NCBI GenBank assembly: GCA_032164245.1
Contig: JAVMKO010000006.1
Coordinates: forward strand, 38,466,319-38,530,318
Source: Sternotherus odoratus
Taxonomy: Eukaryota; Chordata; Testudines; Kinosternidae
Length of the DNA: 64,000 nucleotides
Reading direction: 5' to 3'
Made by a program: the position numbers and the translations under genes. The notes under the pieces are model-generated. The model worked only from the letters and a program-made list of their open reading frames with translations, was not told where the DNA came from and searched no databases. Shown here piece after piece: positions 43,521 through 55,696 of the stretch. The first letter of the stretch is position 1. Every line of letters starts with the position of its first letter.

Positions 43521-46500
43521 ACAAACAGACTTTCTAAAAATATCCTCTCTGCATATAAATCTTCTATTTAAAATATAAGTATTTAAAAAGAAACCGTAGG
43601 GGATAGTTTTGAATGAGAGAGAGGTAGAAAGCACAGGGCTCAAGGTTGGGAAAGGACTCGGGATTATATTAACAAGAAAAATATATGTTTAAAATAAGTA
43701 TTTAAAATGGGAATTGGGGAGTGGAAATAAGCAGATGTTAATTAAGATAGAATAGCAGGCTGGAGACAATGGAACAGGGAATGGATTTTAAAATGTATCC
43801 TTATTTTTTTTAAGGAATACTTAAAATGAGGATTTAGCAGCTGGGAAAGGTTAGGTGGGCCGTGGGTTGGAGACATCTATGCCATACATATGAATTTAAA
43901 AAAACAATTTAACAGAGCAGATGCGTGGGTTAACAGATGTTTATGATTTGTCAGTGGTATAAAACATTAAGATCGCATTCAGGGTAGACCATAGTCATGC
44001 CTGATTTCTAACTCAGGGACAAAAATTTAGGGTTAGACCACCATCATGCCTAGTTTTAACCATGGATGGAACATGCCTGAAATATAGCAAGCAAGGGACT
44101 ACTTTATTTTTTTTAAATAACAAAAAATTCTTATTTATTTTTATTGGTGTTTGGTCATGTGGCAATACTACTGAGATAATTTAAGGATAGACTACCACTA
44201 CTTAACAACTTCATGCACAATAAACAGAAGGGCAATTATCTACAGCTTTACAATAGGATTGTTTTTAACTATTTGGTGAGCTGCCTTTTGGAAGCTACTG
44301 ATCCAAAAGAAGAAAGGTGTTGGAAACACAGTAGAACCGTTGTTAGGCCAATAATTATTTCAAAGTAGTTGGCCATTAATATTGTGTTTAAATACTGCAT
44401 ATCACTAAAAATAACTACGTTTCACCAATGAGTGCCAAATAAATCTATAAATAAATAGAGATACTATCTTACTTGAGGAACTATGCTTTCTGTGTTTTTA
44501 CTAGCAGATGTATCAGTGTGTATTCTAGGTCTAGAGGGGTTTTTGAGAAACGAGTCTTCGTGGAAGGAAAAATACCATATCCAAAATAATCTTGGCAAGA
44601 CAGTTCAATTTTTTTATTTATTTTTCAAGAGATTGCAAAATATTTCTAAAGAAATATCTGCATGTTTTTAACCTCTCTAATAAGTTGTAGTGAGCTGATG
44701 GCTCTCTGGTTAAAAGCACAGTGGGCTAGATTATGCTTATAACAACCAGTGCTGAGCAAGGGGAAATGTGTAGCTGTTCTGCTCCAAGAGCACCTCTCTG
44801 AGGTACAATTCCTCCCTTCAGAATGAACAGCTGGTCCATAACTGTATCAAATTGTTTACACTAGCCAAGGCTCAGTCATTCTTCACCCTCCTGTGCCCAG
44901 TCTCTGTACACCTGGGCTGGGGGTGAAATAATATATGAGCATCCCCTGCTGATTTTCTGTTATACCCTGCAGTGGAAGTGCTGGGGGAGGAGGGTATCCT
45001 ACTCCACACTATACCCTTGCACAGCCACATATGCGAGGCTACAATCTGACACAATGTTTGTCAATGAGAGGAGTGAGAAATCTTTTAAATTGCTACCTCT
45101 TGTAATAAAGATCTAGCATCTACACAAATCTCATTCCATGTAGTGGCTTAATCCAGGCTGCTTTCTCCCAGGATCTGATTCAAGTACTTCCTGGGTAAAA
45201 CAACATTTCTTATTTTTTTGTTTTTTAGAGAAAAACACTGCGATTCAGGCTGTGCTTTTCATCTGCACGGCATGAAGACCAGGACTTATCTGCATGGGTT
45301 AAGACCTCTGTACTATTCTTGTGCTGGCAAATCTTCATTTTACAACTTGTGCTTTTGGCCATGTGTCTTTCAAGTACAACATCCTTGGCTGGCAGAGAAT
45401 ATTGAAGGAGGGCAGAGTGCCAACCACTCTTAAAAAGCATGTGTGTGCTCAAGAAACCATCATTTGACACTGGCAATCTGGTCAATTATCAACCTGGATC
45501 TAATCTGCAAAGGCAAAAGGGGGGCTGTAATTTTTTCTAGCTTATTTATGTTGAATGTAGACTGTTGAAATGATTTCTCTGAAAATGAAATTTAGTATTT
45601 TCAGTGTTTCTTGCATTAGAGATCCTGGTCTTTTCAGCCTTGAAAGCAATATGAGCCTGTAGAGAAGTGGCAAGATTAACATTTCAGCTACTCACTAAGT
45701 GAAAACTGATTAATTGAGTTAGAAATTAAGTTACATCCAGATTGTTTAAAACTCTTCACTTTTGTTTGTTTGTTTATCAATGCCTATGTTACTCAAAAGC
45801 CTGAGGAATATTTGCAATGGAAAGATCACCCTGGTTAAGATTCAACACTTCCCTTCCTTCATTTAACAACTGAAAAATATGACAAGATGCATCTCTGAGA
45901 ATCCAAGTGAGGCTACTAGCGGGACCAAGAAAGACCAGACTAGACATTCCTGAGATTACTAAATTAAAAAACAAGTAGGAAGGGAAAAAAAGGTTGAAAA
46001 TACACTTTTCAGCTCTTTCTTATAAATCATAAAGAAGCAAAAAAGGGTGAAACCTATTTTTCCTTTCCCTTTGCAGTTCTCCGGTAAGTGAATCAGTGCA
46101 CATAAATGATTGCATGGCACATATCTCAATCTGCTTCTGATCTGATTAAATAAGGACTTTAGTTTACATAACTGCCAATTTCTGTGTCCTGCCCAATTGC
46201 CAATATTTCACAGCATTCTACCTGCTGTTATTAAATTACATATTGAAAACACTGAAGTAATTCACTTGGACAAAAGTGTTCTTTCTCTAAGGACATTGAG
46301 TTCCGCCCCCCCCCCCCCCCCCGGCCTTCTCCCCCCCATTACTTAAAGATGAGTAGCATATAATTCCAGAATGTCAGTTGTGCTGGAAGGTTTTCTTAGC
46401 TTGGCCATGGGAAGGTGCATTGTTTCCTAAAGGAACACTAAGATGTCATAGTGTATTTCCTTTTTGCCCCGCCCCCTTTCCTCATTTTTTATTGCAATGC

Positions 46501-46640
46501 TGCTTTAGTGTCTAAAGTTAAACCATTTGCTGACATACCTAAAAACTGAAGCAGTTTTTCTTCTCATAATGGCAGCCTGCAGGACAGTGTGTGGCACATA
46601 TCTCATGGTTTCTAGTTACAGTAATGTAATGTAGCTAGTG
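43521..46640. other. Intron, no recognised element; C homopolymer at 46306-46322
   Basis: AT-rich sequence. A 17-base C run followed by GGCCTTCTCCCCCC lies near 46306. The frame at 45218-45433 follows a TTTTTTAG acceptor-like string but has no known domain and no clear donor, so I do not call an exon. Confidence 0.4.
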
Positions 46641-46739
46641 ACAGACCCTGATTTAGCAAAGCATTTAAGCTCATAAGGAAACACATCCCTATTCAACAAA
46701 ACACTTAAGCACAGGCTTAGTTAAATGTTGTAAACCTTA
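46641..46739. repeat. Palindromic MITE (AAGCACTTAAG class)
   Basis: CCCTGATTTAGCAAAGCATTTAAGC at the left (20-base core CTGATTTAGCAAAGCATTTA) faces CAACAAAACACTTAAGCACAGG. Diverged copy of the family at 29982. Confidence 0.6.
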
Positions 46740-47603
46740 AAAGCGTGTGCATACATACTTTGCTGAACTGGAAAACAAAAGAAAATAAGACTCTTTTCAG
46801 TTGCCTGCTAATAAAATAAACAGAATTGCACTATGTTACTTCCTATTCATATTCTGCAAAGTTATCACACACTGCAAGGGGCCATTGATTTAGCTGTGAA
46901 ACATGTAGCCACGTATGAGGAAAATAGGCCATATCCAGGCAATCTGCCATTCATACCCAGAAAGTACAAATGGACACACGAGATAAGTATGGGCCTAAAC
47001 ATAAAGAACAAGCTCTTAGTAGTAGGAAGGGGAAAATATGGGTGAATAATCTTTATACAAGTGATTGTAGTGAGAATGATAATGAAAGCAGTATTGCTAC
47101 CTGGATAACCTTAGAAGTATAATGACGGCATGCACACGGAAATCTCACCAGCACAACAGAAGTAAAAGTTAACAGTGGTTAGAGTGTAGAATGCAGAATT
47201 GCCACAGCAGCTTAAAAGTATGGCTTGATTACAATGCAGAATCATCTGGACTGTCAATTCATAAAACTGGTAAAGTGCAACTCCATTTAGCCAATAGTCC
47301 AAGGAGATGTCAGATGCCTTCAATTAAGCATTTCTTGGAGCACAACCTCTTGAAAGCTGCCTTATCTGAAAAACAGGCCAACTTTCCTATCCAGGATACA
47401 ATACAAACTATAGAGATGTAAACAAGCTTTGGTTAACAAGAGTTTTGATGAGCCATGTAAACAGGGATAGTAGTATACAACAGTGAAACATTTGTTGAAA
47501 TTAGGACCCCAACTATTGAAACTTCCATAATAACATTCATTGGGTTCAAAACAAAGCATTACCATTTGGGAAGTGTATGTCAAATTACAGAAATAATGAG
47601 AAA
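46740..47603. other. Intron, no recognised element
   Basis: AT-rich sequence with short frames lacking domains. Confidence 0.4.
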
Positions 47604-47742
47604 GACCAGATGGGTGAGGTAATATCTTCTAATGGACATTTCTGTCGGTGAAAGAGAGCTTTTTAGAGCTCGAAAGCTTGTCTCTTTCACCAACCCAAGG
47701 GGTCCAATAAAAGATATTGCCTCACATCCTGGGACCAACATA
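47604..47742. mobile_element. Inverted retroposon copy (GTGAGGTAATATCTT family)
   Basis: GGGTGAGGTAATATCTTCTA and GTCGGTGAAAGAGAGC are followed, after a short junction at TTTTTAGAGCTCGAAAGC, by the inverse: TTGTCTCTTTCACCAACCC, GGTCCAATAAAAGATATTGC and CTCACATCCTGGGACCAACA. The copy is therefore an imperfect hairpin of about 60-bp arms, like those at 2374 and 13301. No target duplication was identified. Confidence 0.7.
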
Positions 47743-47837
47743 GTTACATTGACACTGCAAACAATGGATGGTATCATTCTTTCTGCTTACGTTCTTCATA
47801 TATTTAGAAGGCCACGCAAACAATCTTTACAACACTC

Positions 47838-47975
47838 CTCCAAGAGCAGTAAATGTTATCCCCGTTTAACAAATGGGGAAAAGTGATGCAGAATGGTGAC
47901 ATGATTTGCCCACAGTGGCAGAGCAAGGAGTGGAGCTCTCTCAATCTCATACTCTCGTGTCCAGACCAGCATGCC
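47838..47975 (-). mobile_element. MIR-like SINE fragment, minus orientation
   Basis: GTTATCCCCGTTTAACAAAT then GGGGAAAAGTGATGC...ACATGATTTGCCCACAGTGG then CAGAGCAAGGAGTGGAGCTC is the reverse-complement layout of MIR (TTATCCCCATTTTACAGATG ... ACTTGCCCAAGGTCAC ... GGCAGAGC). Ancient and diverged. Confidence 0.7.
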
Positions 47976-48473
47976 TGGCTGGCTAAATAGGAATGCTAGA
48001 AATGTTTTTCCCCCTGGGCAGCAATACACTGAGGGCTGGCCTTGCAGACTAGATAGCCTACCATACAGTACTGAGAGATCAGTTTTACTTGAGGAATATT
48101 CTTAAAATCGATATTGTCCATATAACAGTTCCCGTAGATCGAAACAGATAACTTTCTTAAAAGACTGTGGGCTAAATTCATGCCTGTTCAGGAAGCCAGC
48201 ATAACAGTATGCAGCAACACTGAAATCTCCCTTAAATCCCATTCCAAATGGGATTAAATGGGATTTTAATATAGTACATAGGCCTTATGCTAGTCCTCTG
48301 CACACAGGTGAATATCACCTCATGAAGAAATTATTTTTTAATAAATGTAGCCAGTTATATTCAGTGGAAACACAATGAAGCTTGGTTTTTAATCTAGAGC
48401 TTTCATTTTGCTTTGCTACAAAGTTTCACAGTCTCAGAGTTCTCTACGAGGAAGCGCCACTAATAATGCTTGT
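47976..48473. other. Intron with a possible diverged palindromic repeat
   Basis: At 48214-48270 AAATCTCCCTTAAATCCCAT faces inverted GGGATTAAATGGGATTTTAA, suggesting another decayed fold-back element. Otherwise unremarkable. Confidence 0.35.
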
Positions 48474-48603
48474 GGGTATGTCTTCACTGCCCCAGCCCAG
48501 CTACCTTCCACACACAGAAACCCCTGCTCCAAGTTTTGTGGTGGATATCAGGGTACAATTCAAATATATACAAATTGTATACATTGCGTCCTGCTATCTA
48601 TTC
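48474..48603. repeat. Partial MITE with GGGTATGTCTTCAC end
   Basis: GGGTATGTCTTCACTGCCCC is a typical left end of turtle Harbinger-like MITEs. Its partner end is not found, so the copy may be truncated by the neighbour at 48604. Confidence 0.4.
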
Positions 48604-49160
48604 AGGATATGTGTACACGGCAAAGAAAAATTCATGGCACCCAGTGGCGCATTAGCCACTGGGCAAATAGGGCCCATGCCAAGGGATCCCTGGAAAAATG
48701 GGTGCTCCCCGACCCACTCTGCCCACCTGGTGCTCCTTCTGGGGAGTGGGGGAAGCTCCCATGCCCCAACCCCACTCCCCGGCAGGAGCGCCGGAGGACG
48801 GCAGGATGGGGACAGAGTACAGGCAGAAGGAGTGGGGCGGGGGCCCCCACTTGCTCTGGCCCAGGGCCACACAAACCCCTAATCTGCCTCTGACGGCACC
48901 AACTCTCAGAGCCCAGTTCAATTGACTCAGGCTCATGGGGCTTGGGCTATGAGTCTAAAATTAGCAGTGTAGACATCTGGGCTCATGCTGGAACTGAGGG
49001 TCTAAAATCTGTGAGGTGGGAGGGTCTCAGAGCCCCCACCTGAGTGGGAATGTCTCTCCTATTTTTAGCTCCACAATTTGAGCTCCACAATTCTGAGTCA
49101 ACTGACCGGGGTTCTGAGACTTCATGCTGCACATGTTTCTTTGCTGTGTGGGCATACCCT
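48604..49160. mobile_element. Palindromic Harbinger-like MITE, interrupted by a hAT MITE
   Basis: The left end AGGATATGTGTACACGGCAA then AGAAA and the inverse of the right end (AGGGTATGCCCACACAGCAA then AGAAA) match closely. The arms continue inward as CCCAGTTCAATTGACTCAGG against an inverse near 49100 (GTCAACTGACC). A central section (GTGTAGACATCTGGGCTCAT ... CTGTGAGGTGGGAGGGTCTC) is characteristic of the family. The left arm is split by the element at 48642. Confidence 0.75.
48642..48892. mobile_element. Nested hAT-type MITE, 251 bp, 8-bp TSD
   Basis: The ends CAGTGGCGCATTAGCC and (inverse of right) CAGAGGCAGATTAGGG are related inverted repeats. ATGGCACC (48634-48641) and ACGGCACC (48893-48900) form an 8-bp duplication with one mismatch. 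The interior is GC-rich and non-coding. The 92-166 residue frames overlapping it are compositional. Confidence 0.88.
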
Positions 49161-50756
49161 GAGAGGCTTAATTTAGAATACATATTTTCACTGTAGTTAT
49201 ATTTAATTTCCTTGGAAACTTCATAGATCCACAGGCAGTTGTTGCATAATATTTGTTAGTATCTTGACAGACCATATTCTCTTCTTAAAGGAATGTGATA
49301 TAAAATGATGTATGTTTGGATTTTGACACTGAATTATACACAGGCTAAATTAAATATATTAATTTATACCATGCTTGCTTTCGTCAATATATTTTCTTTC
49401 TATATTGACACCTTATAACACTTGTATGCTGAATGAGTTGAGTAGCGGTATTTAGTAGCGGTGAATTTAATTGCACTTTCTGTTAAAAATAATAAAGTAA
49501 TGCAAAAGAATTGCATTGACATTTTAATATGCTGTCACTTTAAGATACCACATGAAGTGTGAACAGAGCACAGGCACTTTAAACAGGTGTGTCTAATTGT
49601 TAGTTTGTTTCTTCAGAATAGCCATCATGTAATGTTTGATGAAACATGTAGATCCAGGGAAGGTGTTTGGATACCGCAACATGCTAACTAGGTTCTCCTT
49701 TGCCTGCTGGTAAAAACAAATTGGGCTGTGTAATTGAGTTTTTTTTGTAAGTAAGGCTTTTATGTTTGCTTTGAATTCAGTCTCCATCTTTTTCTTGTTA
49801 TATTTTGTCCCTTAGGAGGATTTGCACCATAGGCTTCTAGAAAAAAAGAATTTAGTATATTCATTTATATAGTGAATAGCACATTTCTATTACTTTCAGA
49901 TTTTGCCAGTCTGTTACTGCAAAAGTAATCGGGTAAAAAGTGAAAGAAAGGCACATTAGATTCATTAAAAATGTGTGATACTGTTTTCATTGAATCTTCC
50001 AAATAATACGTTTGCGAGGTGTTCCAGAATGTTTTGTTTGTATGGAATTTGAAAAAGCCTCTTAAAAGAAATAGATCCATCCAAGGGAAAAGGTCTATTA
50101 TTGGACAAACAGTATTTATAAAGGCGGCATTGGCAAGAAAACAAACATCAAAATATATACAGCTCTTTCAAACGCTTTGTGGATTTATTACTAATATCTC
50201 AAAAAAAGCTTCCACATCACCTATTTTAAAACAAAAAAGCATTATGAAAAGTGGTAGTGAAAATTAGAAAAACCTTAACTCTATTGTATCAAAATGAGTA
50301 AGGAAAATTTTTTACCTGTTGGTCCATGTATTCAGTTAACAAGGTTTGATTATAAAACACTTAGTTTGTCTCTATTGCAAATGGGGAGAAATATGTAACA
50401 TGTTCTTCAAAGTTACATGCCCAAGATTTAATAAACACTTCAAGATTAAATGTTTCATTAATTTCTTAAATACATTTAGGCTGACTGTAGAAAAATATGA
50501 AAGTCGATTTATTAGTTAAGCTGTAGTTAAGGTAAAGGAATTCTGAGCAATTTGCTAAGAATTGCCTCCAACTGTGTTGGTTTCCATCCTTTTGTAAAAC
50601 AGAATCTGACCATAGTTTGCTCTATTTGTCCTTCCTGATGGTCACTGAAATAAATTGTGATTGGCTCACAAGCAGTCATGTGCTGCTTGACTACCAATTA
50701 TATGTTCGTCTTTTGATAGCTAGTATAAATAAAAGGAGGATAGATGGGCTCAAATA
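49161..50756. other. Intron, no recognised element
   Basis: AT-rich sequence without a supported gene or repeat boundary. Confidence 0.45.
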
Positions 50757-50885
50757 TAAGGCCCTGGTGTGGGACTGAAGAGACCTAGTTTCACTTTCCA
50801 CCTCTGTTAACAGATTTGCTAGGAAACCTTGGACAAATAACTTATCCTCTTAGTTCGCCATCTATAAAATAGGAATAATATTACT
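50757..50885 (+). mobile_element. MIR-like SINE, plus orientation
   Basis: GTGGGACTGAAGAGACCTAG, TTTCACTTTCCACCTCTGTT, CCTTGGACAAATAACTTATC, CTCTTAGTTCGCCATCTATA and AAATAGGAATAATATTAC follow the MIR consensus order (CTGGGTTC..., CCACT, CCTTGGGCAAGTCACTTA, CATCTGTAAAATGGGGATAA). It confirms an amniote genome and is old. Confidence 0.85.
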
Positions 50886-51279
50886 TCCTTTCCCCTGTCT
50901 TTTGCCTACTTTGAGTCTTCCTTTGGAATTTAATTTACTTACATTTCCTTACTACAAGGAAGTTACATAAGGAAACTCCTCCCAAAATAAACAGAGGTAG
51001 ACTACGCCGCTGCTGTTACATGAACCAGTGATGGGGTTTTTTTTGGTGGGTCCTACGTGTCAGGAGGAATGGTGTTCACGCTTTTGCACCTTGGTCTAGA
51101 ATATTTGAGCAGAATCCTGGGGTTAGTACTCTTGTGAATCCTAGAGTACAGGAGTACTGTGAGTACTCCTGGGGTTAATACTTGTGAAAAGTGCCTCCCC
51201 AACCCTTCAGCCCTTGCTGAGGGTATTGGTTCAGTCACTTTCAATCACTTTATTGTAAATGCCCAGCGTGGTGCTGGCA

Positions 51280-51540
51280 GGGAGGAGGAAAGAGGATGTT
51301 GTGCTGATGGCAGTTCAGCGACATCTTTTAGATGAGACATAAAAACCCACGTCATGGCCACATGTGGTCAGTAAGGAGACAAAGGTCCCCTGGCACTTTT
51401 CCCAAAAATAGGAGTGTTGTACTCATTGCTCTGGTCACATATCAATTTGGGTAACATTCTATTCCATGTTCCTATATTCTGCCTGGAATTTCAGCTGTAT
51501 AAACTATTGGTCACACATTGAATTAAGGTTAAATTGTTAT
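51280..51540 (+). mobile_element. Old LINE-type repeat fragment (L2/CR1-like)
   Basis: GATGGCAGTTCAGCGACATC, TTTTAGATGAGACATAAAAA, CCTGGCACTTTTCCCAAAAA, TAGGAGTGTTGTACTCATTG match my memory of an ancient widely dispersed LINE 3' region. The family name is uncertain. Confidence 0.5.
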
Positions 51541-53256
51541 AGAATCCAGCAGGTCAATCCGTTTTTTTAATCATGGTTTATAATCCGCTATAATAATGGC
51601 TTATAATCAGTTATACCGCCTTTGAGTGATGTCTTTAACCCTTTATAACACATACTACTGTGGTCTGTAATACGGTTATAACTGTTAATTATTTGTTAGC
51701 CCTTTCTAAATTATTAATTAATATATAATGAATTCATATATATTAATTAATATAAAGTCTGACCGAGTCATTTGTCTTCCCTTCCTGTCCTAAACTTTTA
51801 TGTAATGCTGCTGCTCATTGTTAAACAGCTATTTTGTAGGCATTTTTGGAGTCTTTGGGATAAAAGATACTTAGAAGATCCAAGATCAGCAGTGCAGAAT
51901 AGATGCAGCTCACAAGAGATTTTGGTAAAAGTTCTTTCCTGCGGTTTGCATGTACTATGCTGCTAGTGACTCAGATAAAAATATCAATGTTCTGAGTCAC
52001 TCTTTCTTGTACAGCTAGAAAAACTTAATTCAAGCCAAAGGAATAAGTAGTTTAATCAGAGACCAACCAAGTTATATGCAAGACTCCTATATGAGCTGGC
52101 TAATGTTCTAAGATCCTTTCCTTTTGAGATGAGACCAGTCTAAATAAGTTATCAGGGCAACCAGTCCTGCTAGATAAATCAGTCCTAAACGGAGCTTCCC
52201 TTTCCCCCTAGCCAAATTGAGGGAGGAATAATTTTCACCACACCAGTCTACAGAAGTTCTGTGTTCAGACACCCACTGGATCCTGCTGGTTTCTTGACTG
52301 AAAGCCAAACCCAGTCTTCCCAGAGTCCCTGAAAACAGTATTTGGCTTTTTCAACCATAAGCAGAAGCCTGAACATAACCCTGCATTCACGCAGCTGACG
52401 GGAGTGTTCTCAAAAAGAAGACATTTGGATGGGATGATTCTGGCATCCTCCTGCTGCCCATGGTTTCTCCTACTGACCCCCCAAAATTCCATGCACACAT
52501 TACAGATGTTGTGTAAATGTAAGATTGCTATTAAATACTCGGAAACTGAACTGGAATGGAACACGATGTATATGATAGCTAATGCCCTGTCACAAAAGTT
52601 GACCCAATAGCATCCTTTTAACTCCTTCTTTTAATTCTCCCAACTTGCTTAAATCCAAGCAGTTAACATTGTTGTTATCTTTTGAGTGACTATAAATCTA
52701 AATCCTGATTGTTATATCACTGCTTTTCTATTTTAACATTCTCTGCTCTTGGCTGCCAGTAAGCCAAGACTTTCAGCTAGTGGAAAATGTTGCAGCATAT
52801 TTGCTTTGCTCGCTTGAACCTGGTCTTCATTCTTGTGAATGATCTCTTGGACAGAGATCCACATATCTCTTCCTCCTGACTGGTGTTTTAAGGGCACAGC
52901 CTCCTGCCATCCACTGTAATAGCCCTAGCAAACCAGTCTGCCTGAAGGCAGCCCCTGTATATTGCTTTCTTTCAGAGGACGACAGCATTTTGACCAGTGA
53001 CCAAACAGCACTTTCAGGCAAGCACATTTATTTATTATGCAACCCACCCAACAGGTGGAACTTCTCTGGAGTTGTTTAATCTTAGTGACTCACTTTAATC
53101 ACCCCCAGTGATTTTAGTTCCTGGAAGAGTTGTGTTGACCCTCCCCCATGCAGTAGAACACAATCATACAATTTAATACAATAGTTGCAATATCTGTCAT
53201 AGGGGCTATTTTGGCTTCACCAGAATTGAACAAGGGACCTCCAGTGACAAGTCTAA
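51541..53256. other. Intron, no recognised element; AT palindrome near 51710-51760
   Basis: An AT-rich near-palindrome (TTAATTAATATATAATGAATTC mirrored by GAATTCATATATATTAATTAA, quoted in part) is centred on GAATTC near 51733. Otherwise no gene or bounded repeat was found. Confidence 0.45.
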
Positions 53257-53979
53257 GGCCATGTCTACATGACAAACTTCAGTCAATGCACGTTACGTTG
53301 TCTTGCAGCCACCAAAGTTTGCATATTGCTCAGGTGCAGGCATATCTGCCTGAGCACGTCAATGTTTCACGTATTCACCAGAGGTGCTTGCATCAATGTA
53401 GAGTGCATTGAACCATGAATAGGTAGCCCATTGTGCCAAGCATCATTGTCCAGTGCAGTGCTGCTTGGACACTTTCACGGTGTTTTCATAATGATTTGCC
53501 CAGCAATTTCTGGGAGCTAGGGATCAATTTCCCTGCATATATCCCATTATACATTCCACATCCCATAATTTTCACACTTTTTTTTTGAAAATCCCACAAA
53601 CCTACAAGATACTTTTTGGTCTCTGACATCTCTGACAAGCCCATGGAGTCCACAGAGCTCAGCACTATTCTCACAAACATTTCAAATACAAGACACCTGG
53701 TTCTTCTATAATTGCTCATCTTCAGGAATTTCCACAACAGCTGGGATTACAATGAGGAAAATGAAGATATCAACTGGGAGAGTTTGTTGATGGACAACAA
53801 TGGGGGAAAATATTCCAGGGTGCTGGGGGCTTTCATGGAGCAGCTTCAGACAGTGGCGCACCACTTGAAAAATGAGCTGTGGTTGGAGGGAATGCATCAT
53901 AATGCAGGTGTGGGACAATGAGGAGGGGGTACAGAAATTTTAACTGTGAAACACCATATTCCTGGATCCATGTGCCAGG

Positions 53980-54945
53980 CTTTCTCCAGCCCTCCTGCAC
54001 AGGGACAACAACATGAGAGCTGCACTGACAGTTGTGAATGGGGTGTGGCGATCATGCTTTGGAAGCTGGCAATGGGAGATTGCTAGTAGTCAGTGGAAAT
54101 CATTTTGGGGAATCCATGGTGGAGGCTGATATCATACAAGTATGTATGGCTGTTAATCATCTCCTGCTATGCAGAACTGTGATTTTTGACAAAGTGCAAG
54201 AAATAGTGATGGATTTGCAACAATGGGTTCCCAAACTGCAGAGGGGCAATATCCCTATTTTGGCACCAGCCCACCTTGCTATTGAGTACATCAACCATAA
54301 GCACCAACTCCATGGGTTCCCCAGGGCTGGCACCCATGGGGAAAACATGGTGGGTGCTTAGTACCCACTGGCAGCTCTGTGGGTCAGCACTTCCTAGCCG
54401 CCAGCAGGCTGCCCTGATTAGCACCTCCCCTTCCCTCCCCATGCCTCTTGCGTGCTGTGAACAGCTGTTTCGTGGTATGCAGGAGGCTGGGAGGGAGGGA
54501 GGAGGAGCGAGGGCGCATAGCACTCTGGGGAAGGGGCGGAACTGGGCAGGAAGAGGCGGGGCAGGGTGGAGCCTTGGGGGAAGAGGGTGGAGTGGGGATA
54601 GGGTCTAGGGCAGAGCCGGGGGTTGAGCACCCTTCCCCCAGTACTTTGAAAAGTTGGTACCTGTGATATCAACAGAAAGGGATAGTTTTCCATAGTTATG
54701 GAAGCACTTGTTGATCACAGTGATGCTTCACTGATATCAGTGTGGGTTGGTCAGGGAAGGTGCATGATGCTCCTGTCTTTGAGAACACTGGTCTGTCCAG
54801 AAAGTTGCATGCAGGGCAGGAATGTTCTTTCCCAAGCAGTGAAAGATTCAGGTACCACATCCCAACAGCTGCAAAGTGTGTACTTCATAATATATGTCAG
54901 GCAAAGAGGGGAAAGGTGCCACCAGTAAGGAGCGAGGTGAAGTGA
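53980..54945 (+). pseudogene. HARBI1-like Harbinger transposase pseudogene, split by a hAT MITE
   Basis: The plus strand reads NGVAIMLWKLAMGDC-type text (two frames), then SGNHFGESMVEADIIQVCMA, FDKVQEIVMDLQQWVPKLQ, GNIPILAPAHLAIEYINHK, and after the inserted MITE VMEALVDHSDAS, GWSGKVHDAPVFENTGL and CVLHNICQAKRGK. This is the order of HARBI1-type DDE transposases. The segment that should carry the first catalytic Asp (GAIDGTHIP-like) reads PKLQRGNIP, so it is lost. The second (VHDA) is kept. The third acidic residue region is deleted between GQECSFP and RYHIPTAAKCVL. Frameshifts and the 370-bp insertion complete the inactivation. HARBI1 itself, a host gene, is excluded by these breaks and the TIR context. 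Confidence 0.82.
54296..54665. mobile_element. hAT-type MITE nested in the Harbinger transposase, 370 bp
   Basis: The ends CATAAGCACCAACT and (inverse of right) CACAGGTACCAACT are inverted repeats. ACATCAAC (54288-54295) and ATATCAAC (54666-54673) form an 8-bp target duplication with one mismatch. The interior is GC-rich with GGGTGCTTAGTACCCACTGG and AGGCGGGGCAGGGTGGAGCC text, without transposase. Confidence 0.9.
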
Positions 54946-55016
54946 TTGTCTGCTGACTCTGTACAGCCAGATAACAGGGCTTATAAGAGCCAATATGCAG
55001 CTAAGTTTTTGATTGA

Positions 55017-55140
55017 GGTAGTGACCAGATGTACTATTTTTATAGGAACAATCCCATTTTTGGGGGACTTTTACTTATATAGGCTCCTATCACCCCCCAC
55101 CCCCGTCCCATTTTTTCACAGTTGCTATCTCGTAACTCTA
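55017..55140. mobile_element. GTGACCAGAT-type MITE nested in the Harbinger
   Basis: GTAGTGACCAGATGT at the left and the inverse of the right end (TAGAGTTACGAGATAGC) are degenerate inverted repeats. The interior TTTTATAGGAACAATCCCAT ... TTATATAGGCTCCTATCACC ... CCCCGTCCCATTTTTTCACA matches a common turtle MITE. TA may be the target, but no clean duplication was seen. Confidence 0.72.
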
Positions 55141-55696
55141 ATTAAAGGTTTGTTTTCCCTGTTAACCACAGTAGTATTCTATCTTGAGATAATGTCTGTC
55201 TTGTGTAGTTTATATTATGTATTTTGTCTTGCTGTTGGTCTCTATTCCATTTTGCCTTCTGCAGATTATAAATACTGCTGTACCAGGGGCATTGCCTACT
55301 GCTGTGAATTATGTGGTGCTTGCTGTATATTTATAAATATGGCTGGGCGTTTTTCTGAGATGATGCAATCTGTGGTGCTTTGTGAGCATTTATAAGTACG
55401 GTTCAGTTTCTTGATGCCTCCCGTACATTCTGTAATGTGAACTAATCAAGGTACTTTACTTCTCCAAAAACAGAAGTTGATTGAGTGTTTTTTCCTGGCC
55501 TTCCCAGCATGGAGCAGTAGGGGAAGTATGTGATCTATGATCCCACATGGTATTTGGAGACAGGGGAGGTAAGGGGAGCAGCAGCCAATCTAAAGTCAGT
55601 GCAAAGGCTGAGTCCAGGATGTTCAGATCTGTAGGTCATCCAGGTCTTCAGCATTTGAGTTTGCTGCCTGAGGAAACCCAGTGGGTATGTCTACAC

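Noticed and set aside
45218..45433. Possible exon after TTTTTTAG
   Set aside because: No recognisable protein, no clear donor site and no match to SLC25A21 sequence.
51710..51760. AT palindrome as an origin or regulatory site
   Set aside because: TTAATTAATATA-type sequence is expected by chance in AT-rich intron and has no supporting context.
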